This document shows positions 15,001 through 21,899 of a DNA stretch of 21,899 nucleotides, one piece after another; position 1 is the stretch's first letter, and every line of letters starts with the position of its first letter. Location of the stretch: contig JAPKZT010000293.1 of the NCBI GenBank assembly GCA_026393655.1, positions 1 to 21,899 on the forward strand, read 5' to 3'. Both the position numbers and the translations under genes were made by a program. Under the pieces are notes generated by a model, which was not told the DNA's origin, searched no databases, and saw only the letters and a list, made by a program, of their open reading frames with translations. Origin of the DNA: Actinomycetota bacterium (GTDB lineage Bacteria; Actinomycetota; Acidimicrobiia; Acidimicrobiales; Ilumatobacteraceae).

Positions 15001-15780
15001 ATGAATTTAGCAATTACACGAATAATTAAGCAAGCAAAAGCCAAAATCGTGAAACGCGAAAGTGGTTTTACACTCACTGAACTCGCGATCGGCATGCTCG
15101 TGGTCGGTATTTTGGCCAGCGTTGCAGTGCCGAGTTTCTTGGGTGCACGAAACAATGCATACGACAAAGAAGCACAAATGTCTCTTGGTGCTGTGCTTAA
15201 TGCGGCAACGATCCTTTATCAAAATCAAGGTGACTTCTCAGACGCCACGACAGCGCAATGTGGAGACTCGACCACCTTGGCTGCAGATATTCAGAAACTT
15301 GAACCAGGCATTGATGCAGTTGCTGCTTCAGCAAGTTCTACTAATCCACAAGTTGTCAGCGTGCAAGCCGCACAAACATGGAGCTCAAATAGTGAACTGC
15401 TTGGTTGCCAAGCGTTTTATGCCACAGCCATTTCACGAAGTGGAAGTTGCTGGATTGTGCGCTTCACGGTTGAAGGTAAGTTTCTGTCATCAGGCACAAC
15501 TTTGCCGATCTATATGGCAACCCAATTGAACACCCAGAACGCTGCAGTAACTACATGGACACTCTTGCAAGTAAACGGAAAAGCCTTCGCTTACATTCGC
15601 GGTCGATCAACTGGCGCCGATGCCGACAACACAAATGGACTCGCAGCAATTGGCACGGCATGCAAAGCCTCAACACAAGGAACAGGCAGCGCAGGCTCGA
15701 CAGCCAACGTCATCAAATCAACTGAGTTCTATAACTCTTGGAAAGATGTGCAAGCTGGAGCCAACGGATCTAACAGTTAG
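15001..15780 (+). CDS. pilA: Type IV major-type prepilin 3
   Basis: A 259-residue prepilin with a 22-residue basic leader ending RESG and a mature N-terminus FTLTELAIGMLVVGILASV carrying Glu5. The globular region has cysteines in AQCGDS, LLGCQAF, GSCWIV and TACKAS. The N- and C-terminal parts match prepilin 2 almost exactly (the end is KSTEFYNSWKDVQAGANGSNS-like), whereas the GDFSDA-x-x-AQCGDS loop and the ELLGC and RFTVEGKF segments match prepilin 1, so it looks mosaic. The start at 15001 is set by GGGAG 7 nt upstream; an in-frame ATG 42 nt earlier lies in the leader. It ends with a strong terminator shared with the convergent sortase gene. PilD should process it like the other two. Confidence 0.93.
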   Translation: MNLAITRIIKQAKAKIVKRESGFTLTELAIGMLVVGILASVAVPSFLGARNNAYDKEAQMSLGAVLNAATILYQNQGDFSDATTAQCGDSTTLAADIQKLEPGIDAVAASASSTNPQVVSVQAAQTWSSNSELLGCQAFYATAISRSGSCWIVRFTVEGKFLSSGTTLPIYMATQLNTQNAAVTTWTLLQVNGKAFAYIRGRSTGADADNTNGLAAIGTACKASTQGTGSAGSTANVIKSTEFYNSWKDVQAGANGSNS

Positions 15781-15798
15781 AACTAGTTAACTAGTTCT
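15779..15798. repeat. CTAG palindrome over the prepilin 3 stop
   Basis: AGAACTAGTTAACTAGTTCT is a perfect 20-bp palindrome that includes the last two bases of the TAG stop codon. A third CTAG follows at the same 8-nt spacing. Confidence 0.5.
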
Positions 15799-15815
15799 CT
15801 AGTCAGTTTTAAAAG

Positions 15816-15847
15816 AAACGGTGCCAGTTCGCTGGCACCGTTTTTTT
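15816..15847. terminator. Bidirectional TTCG-loop terminator between prepilin 3 and the sortase
   Basis: A 12-bp stem (15816-15827 with 15832-15843) with TTCG loop and a run of seven T (15841-15847) on plus. The A-rich left flank gives a T-rich tail on minus, so it can end both prepilin 3 and the sortase operon. Confidence 0.8.
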
Positions 15848-15858
15848 GTTTACTAGTT

Positions 15859-17184
15859 CTAGTAGGCAGGCAACAATAGTTCTAAATGTCTAAAGAAGAA
15901 CCATAAGATAATAAAAAAAGGCACCGAGCCGAAAATGTAGGCGCGCAATCGTCCGAACTTCTCAGAGGCCGCAGCAATTGCAGTCATCACGATTAATGTC
16001 ATCAAAGCAAAAACAATCGATGGTGCAATTTGGTTTGGCAAACCATCAAGTGTCACCTTGAGAGTCTGAATCACTACTGGGGCCACGACGACATTTGCCG
16101 AAGGGTCAAACAACGGTTCTGATGCATCGAGTGATGGGTCAACTGGTGTCTCAGACGCAACTTCACCGTTTGCGAGCGGTGGTGGTGTGGTGATTTGCGC
16201 AACTGCCTTGCCGAACTCGGGGTTGAGCATTGCAAATGGTTCGCCGATTAGTTGAGCGACTACGACAATTCGCTCTTGCGCACTGAACTTCGGGTGGCAC
16301 GCCGTAAGCGTCAGTCGATTATCCCCCACATCAGCCAACACGAACTCGTCGCTTGGCCCAACAACCGAATAACCACCGCCGATTTCACGAACCGTTCCGG
16401 CCCATAGTTTTGATGCCGCAACCGGGTCCATCACTTCATAAATTGCAGTTCCAACAGGCGTCAAGATATTTATTTTGTCACCAGGCATCAAATCACCGAT
16501 GCGACCAAACGGCGCACCATAAGTAGTTCTGTGGCCGGCAAGTGCGACGTTGCCCTTGTTGCCCAAGAATGCAGTACCGCGGTATCGGCCAATTGCTGAT
16601 CGCAACTCAGTCGCGGCCGCGCCCTCAACAATAAATTTATCTAGCCCGATTGATGGCGCCATAATTCGCCCAATTACATCACCTTCAGAAGCTTTGGTGA
16701 CGCGCTTTATCGCCGCAGTTGATTGCTCGACCATTGTCGGGTCGATAACCGGCGGCAACGTTGTCGGGGCAATTTCGACAGGCAAAGTTGTCGTAACAAT
16801 CTCGGCAGGCAGTGTTGTCGGCGCCACCTCGACTGGCGCAATAGTCTCGCCCGCAATAGTCGTCTGGTTTGACGCAATAGTTGTAACTGGCGCCGGTATC
16901 GAAGTTGTCGAACTGGTAGTCGTCGTTGTCGTTTCGATCGTTGTAGTTGGCAAAAAAATCGGTGTTGCAATCAGCTCAATCGAAGGCGACGCGGCGTCAA
17001 ATTTGCCGCTTAGGTTGTTTTGTGATTGATAGGCAAAGACTCCGGTGCCAAAGAGTTGAAACAACACGAACAAGATGCCCACAAAACTGGCCCACGTCAG
17101 TGCCATTCCAACTATTCTCAGCGACCGCCTTACACGCGGTGGCCTTGACTGCGCTTGACGAAACGGTAAAGGTTTATCGATCAC
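15859..17184 (-). CDS. srtE: Class E sortase
   Basis: A 441-residue membrane transpeptidase that cuts an LAxTG-type signal and attaches the protein to the cell wall. Residues 23-49 form the N-terminal membrane anchor. A Thr/Pro/Val-rich linker (about 79-150) includes three copies of a TTLP-x-EI-like repeat. The catalytic domain (about 165-315) shows ALAGHRTTYGAPF with His218, TLTACHPKF with Cys296 and QERIVV with Arg305; the Tyr after GHRTT is typical of class E. The C-terminus has a second Pro/Asp-rich linker and two more membrane helices (about 387-405 and 413-431), longer than many class E enzymes. It starts with GTG overlapping the previous stop (GTGA). Last gene of the minus operon. A likely substrate is the LAKTG protein 2.4 kb away. 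Confidence 0.92.
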   Translation of the reverse strand: MIDKPLPFRQAQSRPPRVRRSLRIVGMALTWASFVGILFVLFQLFGTGVFAYQSQNNLSGKFDAASPSIELIATPIFLPTTTIETTTTTTSSTTSIPAPVTTIASNQTTIAGETIAPVEVAPTTLPAEIVTTTLPVEIAPTTLPPVIDPTMVEQSTAAIKRVTKASEGDVIGRIMAPSIGLDKFIVEGAAATELRSAIGRYRGTAFLGNKGNVALAGHRTTYGAPFGRIGDLMPGDKINILTPVGTAIYEVMDPVAASKLWAGTVREIGGGYSVVGPSDEFVLADVGDNRLTLTACHPKFSAQERIVVVAQLIGEPFAMLNPEFGKAVAQITTPPPLANGEVASETPVDPSLDASEPLFDPSANVVVAPVVIQTLKVTLDGLPNQIAPSIVFALMTLIVMTAIAAASEKFGRLRAYIFGSVPFFIILWFFFRHLELLLPAY

Positions 17185-17516
17185 CGAAAGAATCTAGATT
17201 TAGATCGTCGTTTGTTTTCAGGGATTGTGGCGATAACCGAATCTTCAATCAACGTGTAGTCAGAACGAAGTCGAACAGTTGCGTTCGCACCGTCTGTAGT
17301 TTCGCCAGTGCCGGTCGACCCCGGAAAGTCAACTGCATTGATGATATTGCGCAACGACGACTTGTTGACCTCTTCAGTGGATGAAATGAACGGCGGTCGA
17401 GCGATCTCGCCGGTTACCTCAACAGGGTTTACATCGATGAACTTTGAACGCGATTTTGAACTACCTATATCTTTTGAGTCGTCGCTTAAATTGTTATTTT
17501 GATTGAATCCCGTCAT
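17181..17516 (-). CDS. Small unrecognised hydrophilic protein
   Basis: A 111-residue protein with no signal peptide or membrane segment and no family I recognise. The first 35 residues are Asn/Ser/Asp/Lys-rich and probably disordered. The middle has a short beta-like stretch (IDVNPVEVTGEIARPPFI) and a VRLRSDYTLIEDSVIATIP segment; the end is very basic (ENKRRSKSRFFR). Its start is 2 nt after the stop of the coiled-coil gene and its stop overlaps the sortase start by 4 nt, so it is a real, translationally coupled member of the operon. It may bridge the coiled-coil protein and the membrane or sortase, but that is only a guess from position and charge. Confidence 0.65.
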   Translation of the reverse strand: MTGFNQNNNLSDDSKDIGSSKSRSKFIDVNPVEVTGEIARPPFISSTEEVNKSSLRNIINAVDFPGSTGTGETTDGANATVRLRSDYTLIEDSVIATIPENKRRSKSRFFR

Positions 17517-17518
17517 AG

Positions 17519-19456
17519 TTATTCGTCGCCTTCGCTCTCTGAAGTGATGTTGTCTACTGCTTTTCTAATTGCTTTCTTACGTGCCCGAGAGCCCATCGCC
17601 GAAAGTTCGTCGAGATGCGCTGCGATTCGCTTGGCGACTTCACTTTCGAAATCGCTTTGAGTTCGGTCTAACTCTTTGGCCCGTTGTGCTAGTTCTTCTT
17701 CAAACCTTACGAGTTCATCTCGCTCTTTTTGAAATGCTGAAATTTTGTCCTCAAGGCTATTTAAAGCCAGTTGAGCGTCGAGTTCTTTTTCTTGAATCTC
17801 AATGACCTTCGCCCTGACTTGATCAAACTGTTGCTGAGCAGCTGCGCGACGCTGTTCGAATTCTGCAGCCAATTCTCTTGACTCTTCGATTGTCGAATTA
17901 ATCAAATCGGTTTCTTTTGAAATTCTCGCCTTTGCTCCCTCGATTTCGGCCAGTTCAACCGTCAAAAAGTCGCGAGAAATACGCAAAATTTCGACCTGTG
18001 GATCTTTGCCTAAATCTGCAAGTTTTGCCAGTTCTGCATGAATCACGGTTCTCTCGGCGCGGGCGCGCTCAAGAGTTGCGAGCACTTCTCGTTGCATTTG
18101 TTGCATCGTCTCAAGTTCGCGTTGCAACACCAAAGAACGTGCTGTCAACGTTTCTTCATATTCTGCGGTCTCTTTAGCCTTCTCGGCGCGCTGAATGTCA
18201 AGTCGAATCAGCTCTTGTTTGCGATTTGTGACTTCATTTTTAACTTCATTTAAAATCTGTTGAGAGTTGGTTGTTTCGGCAACTATCTCGTTTAATCGCG
18301 CGTGAGCCGCCTCGGCAAGGCCAATTGCTTCGTCTGACAATGTCCGCTGATGTGATGCGTCGATTTCGGCCCTGGTCAATGCCGACTGAATTTGCTCGGC
18401 ACGGGCTATTTGGATGGTCATTTCATCTCTAATAACTTGCAATGATGCTCGCTCGTTAACGAGTGTTTCAGTCAGTGAAGCATGGTGCTTCATTAAATAT
18501 TCGATCTCTCGTCGAAGCGCGTCGGCTTGATCTGACATAACTGCAACGTTTCCACGTTGCGTGACTAGATCAGTTTCGACGGCAAATAATTCGTGTGAAT
18601 TAACTGCCATCTGAAGACCAATTTTCTCGACATCTTCGCGCTTCGAAACTAGCGACGCATTAGATGTAAGAAGATTTTGCTGTGATTGACGAAGTTCGTC
18701 TGCAAGATCAGTGAGCGAATCTTTAGCCATATCAATTTCGGCGATTAGATAGTTTTTTTCGGTCGGCAAATCGACCGCAGACATATTGCCACCCTCATGA
18801 GCCTTCGAAATCGGCGTCATTGAGAAATTGTTCTTCGCAAGATCAACTGATCCGTCGGTTGAGATACCGAAACCAAGCACGCGCGACGACGAAATATGTT
18901 CGCTATCAAGCATTGTTCGAAGATCACTTGCGCCTTGTGCTGCATCGCCGACGAGTACAAGAGTGCCGACCAAATTTTCCGACTCGGCGGCATGTCGAAA
19001 CACCAACCGACCCGATGCTTGCCAGATGTTCAACGTCGCAGGTGAACTATCTTCAAGTTCTACGCACATCCACCATCTGAAACTTTTTTCTGCGATGCCG
19101 CTTGCTGAAATTGCCTTCATCGGAAGTCGTATCTCTGAAAATATTTTGCGCATCTCACGCTCTGACGTGACATGGTCGGGCACACAAGAATTTACGATGA
19201 CTAAGTCAACTATTTCGACTGACTCCATCGAAGTAATCTTCTCGACAAGATTCTTGGTTGAACCCGATTGTGGCGACCAGTCAATTAAAACTGAATCTTC
19301 CGAACGATGTGGCCGGAGCTTTTTGAGCTCATCCATCAGCACCGAACTATTACCAAGAACAATCAATCGATTGTCTGCAAAATTTGGGTTTCGTACTTGG
19401 GATTTTCCGTTTTCTGGTTCTGGGCCAGGTACCCCAAGTAGGCGATTTAAACTCAT
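17519..19456 (-). CDS. Long coiled-coil protein with unrecognised N-terminal domain
   Basis: A 645-residue soluble-looking protein. Residues about 25-215 appear to be a mixed alpha/beta region (NRLIVLGNSSVLMDELKKL, DLVIVNSCVPD, LVGTLVLVGDAA) that vaguely recalls Rossmann or receiver-like folds, but no Walker motif or catalytic set is seen. From about 240 to 620 the sequence is almost continuous heptad-like coiled coil rich in Glu, Leu, Ala, Gln and Arg, with no Pro-rich breaks except around residue 505 (KDPQVEIL). The tail is basic then acidic. No signal peptide or membrane segment. It overlaps the upstream HTH gene by 4 nt (ATGA) and is 2 nt from the next gene. A scaffold, polar-localisation or cytoskeletal role for surface machinery is plausible but unproven. 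Confidence 0.75.
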   Translation of the reverse strand: MSLNRLLGVPGPEPENGKSQVRNPNFADNRLIVLGNSSVLMDELKKLRPHRSEDSVLIDWSPQSGSTKNLVEKITSMESVEIVDLVIVNSCVPDHVTSEREMRKIFSEIRLPMKAISASGIAEKSFRWWMCVELEDSSPATLNIWQASGRLVFRHAAESENLVGTLVLVGDAAQGASDLRTMLDSEHISSSRVLGFGISTDGSVDLAKNNFSMTPISKAHEGGNMSAVDLPTEKNYLIAEIDMAKDSLTDLADELRQSQQNLLTSNASLVSKREDVEKIGLQMAVNSHELFAVETDLVTQRGNVAVMSDQADALRREIEYLMKHHASLTETLVNERASLQVIRDEMTIQIARAEQIQSALTRAEIDASHQRTLSDEAIGLAEAAHARLNEIVAETTNSQQILNEVKNEVTNRKQELIRLDIQRAEKAKETAEYEETLTARSLVLQRELETMQQMQREVLATLERARAERTVIHAELAKLADLGKDPQVEILRISRDFLTVELAEIEGAKARISKETDLINSTIEESRELAAEFEQRRAAAQQQFDQVRAKVIEIQEKELDAQLALNSLEDKISAFQKERDELVRFEEELAQRAKELDRTQSDFESEVAKRIAAHLDELSAMGSRARKKAIRKAVDNITSESEGDE

Positions 19457-19884
19457 GTGTCTATTTTAGTGAGCCTAATGCCAAGTCTTTCGCGCCATGC
19501 TGCGACCGTCCAGCGAGTTACGTTGAGTTTTCGAGCGGCTGCCGAGTTCGAGACACCTTGCAACGCAACCAGTTGAATCAAAAGCGATTGATAACGTCGC
19601 AAGCGGCTGGGCAAAACCCCAGATTTTAAAAGTAATGGGATAGCAACTTCGGCTGTCAGTTTATTAATCGCGATTAGTTCAACAATGCCTATCTTGGCAA
19701 GTTCTTCTGCACTCGTAACAAAAGAAGGGTTCAAACTTTTCGAAAGCCAACTTTTTCGCTTTTCTTGGTTGGCACACGGCGAGCAAAGTTTCTCTAAATT
19801 GTGACCTGCCAAGAAACATGCGCACTTTTCACATTTTCGTTCGGCAATTTTCGGTGTCACTAGCCGCGACGGGCGGGCATTCAT
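19453..19884 (-). CDS. Zinc-ribbon/helix-turn-helix protein
   Basis: A 143-residue putative DNA-binding protein. An N-terminal CxxC ... CxxC zinc ribbon (C18, C21, C34, C37) is followed by a helical middle (about 55-100) and a C-terminal helix-turn-helix: LQGVSNSAAARKLNVTRWTV followed by AAWRERLGI, with the usual Ala-Ala-x-x-Leu-x-Val-x-x-x-Thr-Val pattern. It starts 1 nt after the stop of the sigma-like gene and ends overlapping the coiled-coil gene by 4 nt, so the three are coupled. It may regulate the operon or work with the sigma-like protein. I do not recognise a named family. Confidence 0.7.
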   Translation of the reverse strand: MNARPSRLVTPKIAERKCEKCACFLAGHNLEKLCSPCANQEKRKSWLSKSLNPSFVTSAEELAKIGIVELIAINKLTAEVAIPLLLKSGVLPSRLRRYQSLLIQLVALQGVSNSAAARKLNVTRWTVAAWRERLGIRLTKIDT

Positions 19885-19885
19885 T

Positions 19886-20668
19886 TCAAACTTCTACTGA
19901 TGCATCTTGAGAATACAGTTCGGCGAAAATTTCAGCGGTGTCAAAATCGTCAACGGCGTTCATCAAACTTAAAATATATGGCTGAAGTTGTTTTTCGAGT
20001 CTGGCTGGCAAAATATTTGCGCGAGGCAGACTCATCCATTCAATGACCAGATTCCGAATATCCTCAGGAAGTTCGTTCTCAAGCCAGTTTTTTATTTTCT
20101 GCTTGACCATCTGTTGTTCAACTTCGTCTTCAACCGATAACTGTTCGCTCAAAGAATCGGGAACACTCGAAACCTCTCGCGGGTGCCAACTCACGAGCAA
20201 TTCGTTTGCAAGTTCTGCCTGGCCTTCTGCAATTACTAGCGCGATTCGTTCGCGATCTTGAATTGTGATTGGGCTCTGTTGCTTAGTTTCTTCGGCAATA
20301 CATGCATTTCTAAACTGCTTTCGCAGAACTCTTTGCTGACGCGATAAATAATCTTCGTCTCGGGCAGCCTCTTGAGCAGAATGTCGAACTAGCGAGCCAA
20401 GATACATCGGCCATTTATCGATCTGTTGCCAATCAATTTTTGCGACTGCTTTAAATGCTGCTTCGTGCATATGACTTGAGACATTTGCCGGGTCGGCATT
20501 AACCGGAATGCGCCGAATATTTGAACTGACTTGTTGGCGCACCCACGGCAAGACCAAAGTCAATAATTCGTCCTTTAATACCTGCTCGTTCTCACCATTT
20601 TTCAACCGCGTAGCCAATGGCGATAGCACCGAAGGCACAAAATCTTCGGAATTAGGGTCAATATCCAT
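19886..20668 (-). CDS. Sigma-70-like protein with degenerate region 4 (putative)
   Basis: A 260-residue protein from the ATG at 20668. Residues about 37-115 resemble sigma-70 region 2: LTLVLPWVRQQVSSNIRR, then HEAAFKAVAKIDWQQIDKW, YLGSLVRHSAQEAARDEDYLSRQQR, corresponding to the core-binding and -10-recognition helices. Residues about 145-175 (ALVIAEGQAELANELLVS) might be region 3, and ELPEDIRNLVIEW resembles the first helix of region 4, but the recognition helix that should follow is not recognisable. It therefore could be a divergent alternative sigma factor or an RNA-polymerase-binding relative. A TTG start at 20728 would add 20 residues with no family support. It is the first gene of the five-gene operon ending in the sortase and is divergent from pilD. 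Confidence 0.55.
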   Translation of the reverse strand: MDIDPNSEDFVPSVLSPLATRLKNGENEQVLKDELLTLVLPWVRQQVSSNIRRIPVNADPANVSSHMHEAAFKAVAKIDWQQIDKWPMYLGSLVRHSAQEAARDEDYLSRQQRVLRKQFRNACIAEETKQQSPITIQDRERIALVIAEGQAELANELLVSWHPREVSSVPDSLSEQLSVEDEVEQQMVKQKIKNWLENELPEDIRNLVIEWMSLPRANILPARLEKQLQPYILSLMNAVDDFDTAEIFAELYSQDASVEV

Positions 20669-20762
20669 GGCTTTTCTAATCTTAAGCGAATTCAATGTCT
20701 CTTTGGGTGAGCACTGTCGGCTGACCAAACAGTCTAAAATCGTCTCTGAAAGTAGGTATCAG

Positions 20763-21566
20763 TTGTTATTAAAAATCGCCGAAGGAGCCATTGCCGGACA
20801 CGACCGCCGAGTTTTAGCGGCGATTATGGCTGTCGTCGGCCTGATGCTAGGAAGTTTTGCGACAGTTTTGATTCATCGCTTGCCGCGCAATGAAAAATTC
20901 ATAAAAGGCCGGTCGCAATGTCCGTCATGTAAAGAACCACTTGCGCCAATTGATCTGATTCCGGTTTTCACGTGGCTGTTTTTACTCGGGCGTTGCCGAC
21001 ACTGCAAAACAAAAATTTCAATTAAATATCCACTGATCGAACTGACGTCATGCGTTATAGCTGTGAGCGTAATTAACCAACACGGTGCATCAATTGCCTC
21101 GGTAATTCTTGCCCTGTCATGTATCGGTCTTGGGATCACGGCGACAATCGATGCATTAACGCGACGACTTCCGAATCGGGCGATAATCACAATCGCAATT
21201 TTTGAATTAATTGGATTTTTTGCCGATGCGCTTGTAAACGACTCGTGGCAAGACTTCAAGCGCGCAGCGCTTGTCGCAATTCTCGCGACAGGTGTTGCAC
21301 TAGTTTTTTACTTTGTTTCGCGTGGCGGTCTTGGCGAAGGCGATGTCAAATTCGCGCCGATTGTTTGGTTTCCACTCGGGTGGTTGGGTTGGGGTGCCGC
21401 ATTTGGCGCATATTTAATCGCCGCAGTTATTGCAGTGTTATGGACTGTCGTATTTGGAATCATGCAACGTCGCATTCGCAAAGTTTCGATTCCACTTGGG
21501 CCAGCGCTCGCACTCGGTGCGATAATAACCATCATCGCTGACTTCAGTTGGAAAGCTGGAGTATGA
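20763..21566 (+). CDS. pilD: Prepilin peptidase PilD (type IV leader peptidase)
   Basis: A 267-residue integral membrane aspartyl protease that cleaves prepilin leaders after Gly and N-methylates the new N-terminus. It shows GSFATVLIHRLP, a zinc-binding pair of CxxC motifs (CPSC and CRHC) between RSQ and KYPLIEL, the first catalytic Asp in IDALTRRLPN and the second in GLGEGDVK (GxGD), with about eight membrane segments. The TTG at 20763 is preferred because AGG lies 6 nt upstream and it restores a full first helix; the ATG at 20826 is the alternative and would shorten that helix. A still longer open frame from 20508 runs through the divergent sigma-like gene and is unlikely. The three prepilins and the minor prepilin here should be substrates. 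Confidence 0.92.
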   Translation: MLLKIAEGAIAGHDRRVLAAIMAVVGLMLGSFATVLIHRLPRNEKFIKGRSQCPSCKEPLAPIDLIPVFTWLFLLGRCRHCKTKISIKYPLIELTSCVIAVSVINQHGASIASVILALSCIGLGITATIDALTRRLPNRAIITIAIFELIGFFADALVNDSWQDFKRAALVAILATGVALVFYFVSRGGLGEGDVKFAPIVWFPLGWLGWGAAFGAYLIAAVIAVLWTVVFGIMQRRIRKVSIPLGPALALGAIITIIADFSWKAGV

Positions 21567-21576
21567 ATTGAGATGC

Positions 21577-21899
21577 ATGAGGCGCAAACAACTTCGCTCT
21601 GATCACGGATTCGCAATGATTGAAGCAGTAATTGCGATGGGACTTGTCGGCCTTGCATCACTTGCATTGCTCACTGTCACTTTTGCAATGTCATCACAAG
21701 CCAGACTTTCTAAAGATGCAATTAATGCGCGATTAGCCGCAGAACAAATTGCAGAAAATGCATCAACATACGGATGCGGTCTTCAGACTGGCGCCGAAGT
21801 TTCGTCTGTGATCGTCGCGGCAAAAACTAGGTGCAACACGGCACTTGCGCTAGATAACGCAAATGCGATTCTTGGAGATGTTTCAACTTCGGTTACGCG
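21577..21899 (+). CDS. Minor prepilin-like protein, partial (3' end outside window)
   Basis: Open frame from the ATG at 21577 to the window edge, 107 codons so far. The short leader MRRKQLRSDHG is followed by FAMIEAVIAMGLVGLASLALL, a type IV prepilin cleavage site (Gly before Phe) with Glu at mature position 5 and a hydrophobic helix. This is the pattern of minor pilins or pseudopilins (PilV/GspI-like). It starts 10 nt after the pilD stop and has no strong ribosome site, so translational coupling to pilD is likely. More minor pilin genes may follow outside the window. Confidence 0.8.
   Translation, partial: MRRKQLRSDHGFAMIEAVIAMGLVGLASLALLTVTFAMSSQARLSKDAINARLAAEQIAENASTYGCGLQTGAEVSSVIVAAKTRCNTALALDNANAILGDVSTSVT

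Larger units (their letters stand above)
13998..15780 (+). repeat. Tandem duplication carrying prepilins 2 and 3
   Basis: Leader and coding sequence from 13998 and from 14966 align with an offset of 968 bp. Leaders, alpha-1 coding regions and the last roughly 65 nt of each gene are nearly identical, with mostly synonymous changes, while the middles differ. Confidence 0.8.

Noticed and set aside
13998..15780. Prepilin duplication as a mobile element
   Set aside because: No transposase, terminal inverted repeats or target-site duplications are seen; tandem duplication explains it.
16727..16860. Repeated Thr-Leu-Pro units that could be a CRISPR or DNA repeat array
   Set aside because: The units are short, imperfect, in frame and explained by a Thr/Pro-rich protein linker; there are no spacers.
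16550..17029. 159-codon plus-strand frame rich in Val and Ile
   Set aside because: It mirrors the Thr/Pro-rich linker of the sortase; the Val/Gly repeats are simply the complement of Thr codons.
18828..19469. 213-codon plus-strand frame
   Set aside because: It is antisense to the N-terminal part of the coiled-coil gene, which is coupled to its neighbours by overlapping codons.
20508..20762. Long N-terminal extension of the prepilin peptidase
   Set aside because: The extra 85 codons lie antisense to the sigma-like gene and do not resemble PilD; a TTG at 20763 or an ATG at 20826 is more likely.

Overview
The window looks like chromosomal DNA of an actinobacterium with GC content somewhat below 50% by eye. 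The evidence is a class E sortase together with an LAxTG-type substrate, a type IV pilus (T4P) set with no outer-membrane secretin gene in view, an HU protein, and several start codons sitting 8 nt behind a TANNNT -10 element, as in leaderless actinobacterial mRNAs. Thr-rich extracytoplasmic linkers suggest an Acidimicrobiia-like aquatic lineage, but that placement is inference.

Left part (1-4147) is mostly housekeeping. Bases 1-116 hold no gene I can support. A DUF2182 membrane protein (minus strand) and an XRE-type regulator (plus strand) diverge from a 24-bp gap containing one palindromic -10 box. Then come a YhdH/AcuI-type reductase, a class I fructose-bisphosphate aldolase and an HU protein. 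A large secreted YHYH-domain protein (4228-6363) faces the pilus operon.

Middle part (6364-15858) is the T4P locus. The minus-strand operon runs PilM-PilN fusion, PilO-like, PilB, PilC. A divergent 253-bp region with inverted repeats separates it from the first of three major-type prepilins. Between prepilins 1 and 2 lie a secreted protein with a C-terminal LAKTG sorting signal, whose candidate promoter has a C8 tract in its spacer, and an unknown gene that overlaps it antisense. Prepilins 2 and 3 are tandem duplicates with matching leader hairpins. Each prepilin stop codon sits in or next to a CTAG-type palindrome, and each gene is followed by one or two hairpins with an identical CCAG-TTCG-CTGG tip.

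Right part (15859-21899): a minus-strand operon with touching or overlapping genes encodes, in transcription order, a sigma-factor-like protein, a zinc-ribbon/HTH protein, a long coiled-coil protein, a 111-residue unknown and the class E sortase. Divergent from it are the prepilin peptidase PilD and the start of a minor prepilin cut by the window edge.

Taken together, PilB (ATPase), PilC (platform) and PilMN/PilO (alignment complex) would assemble pilins processed by PilD, while the sortase could attach the LAKTG protein to the wall. The sigma-like/HTH/coiled-coil genes are the least understood part and might regulate or position this surface machinery. No tRNA, rRNA, CRISPR, transposase or integrase was seen. 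No intergenic stretch exceeds about 260 bp.
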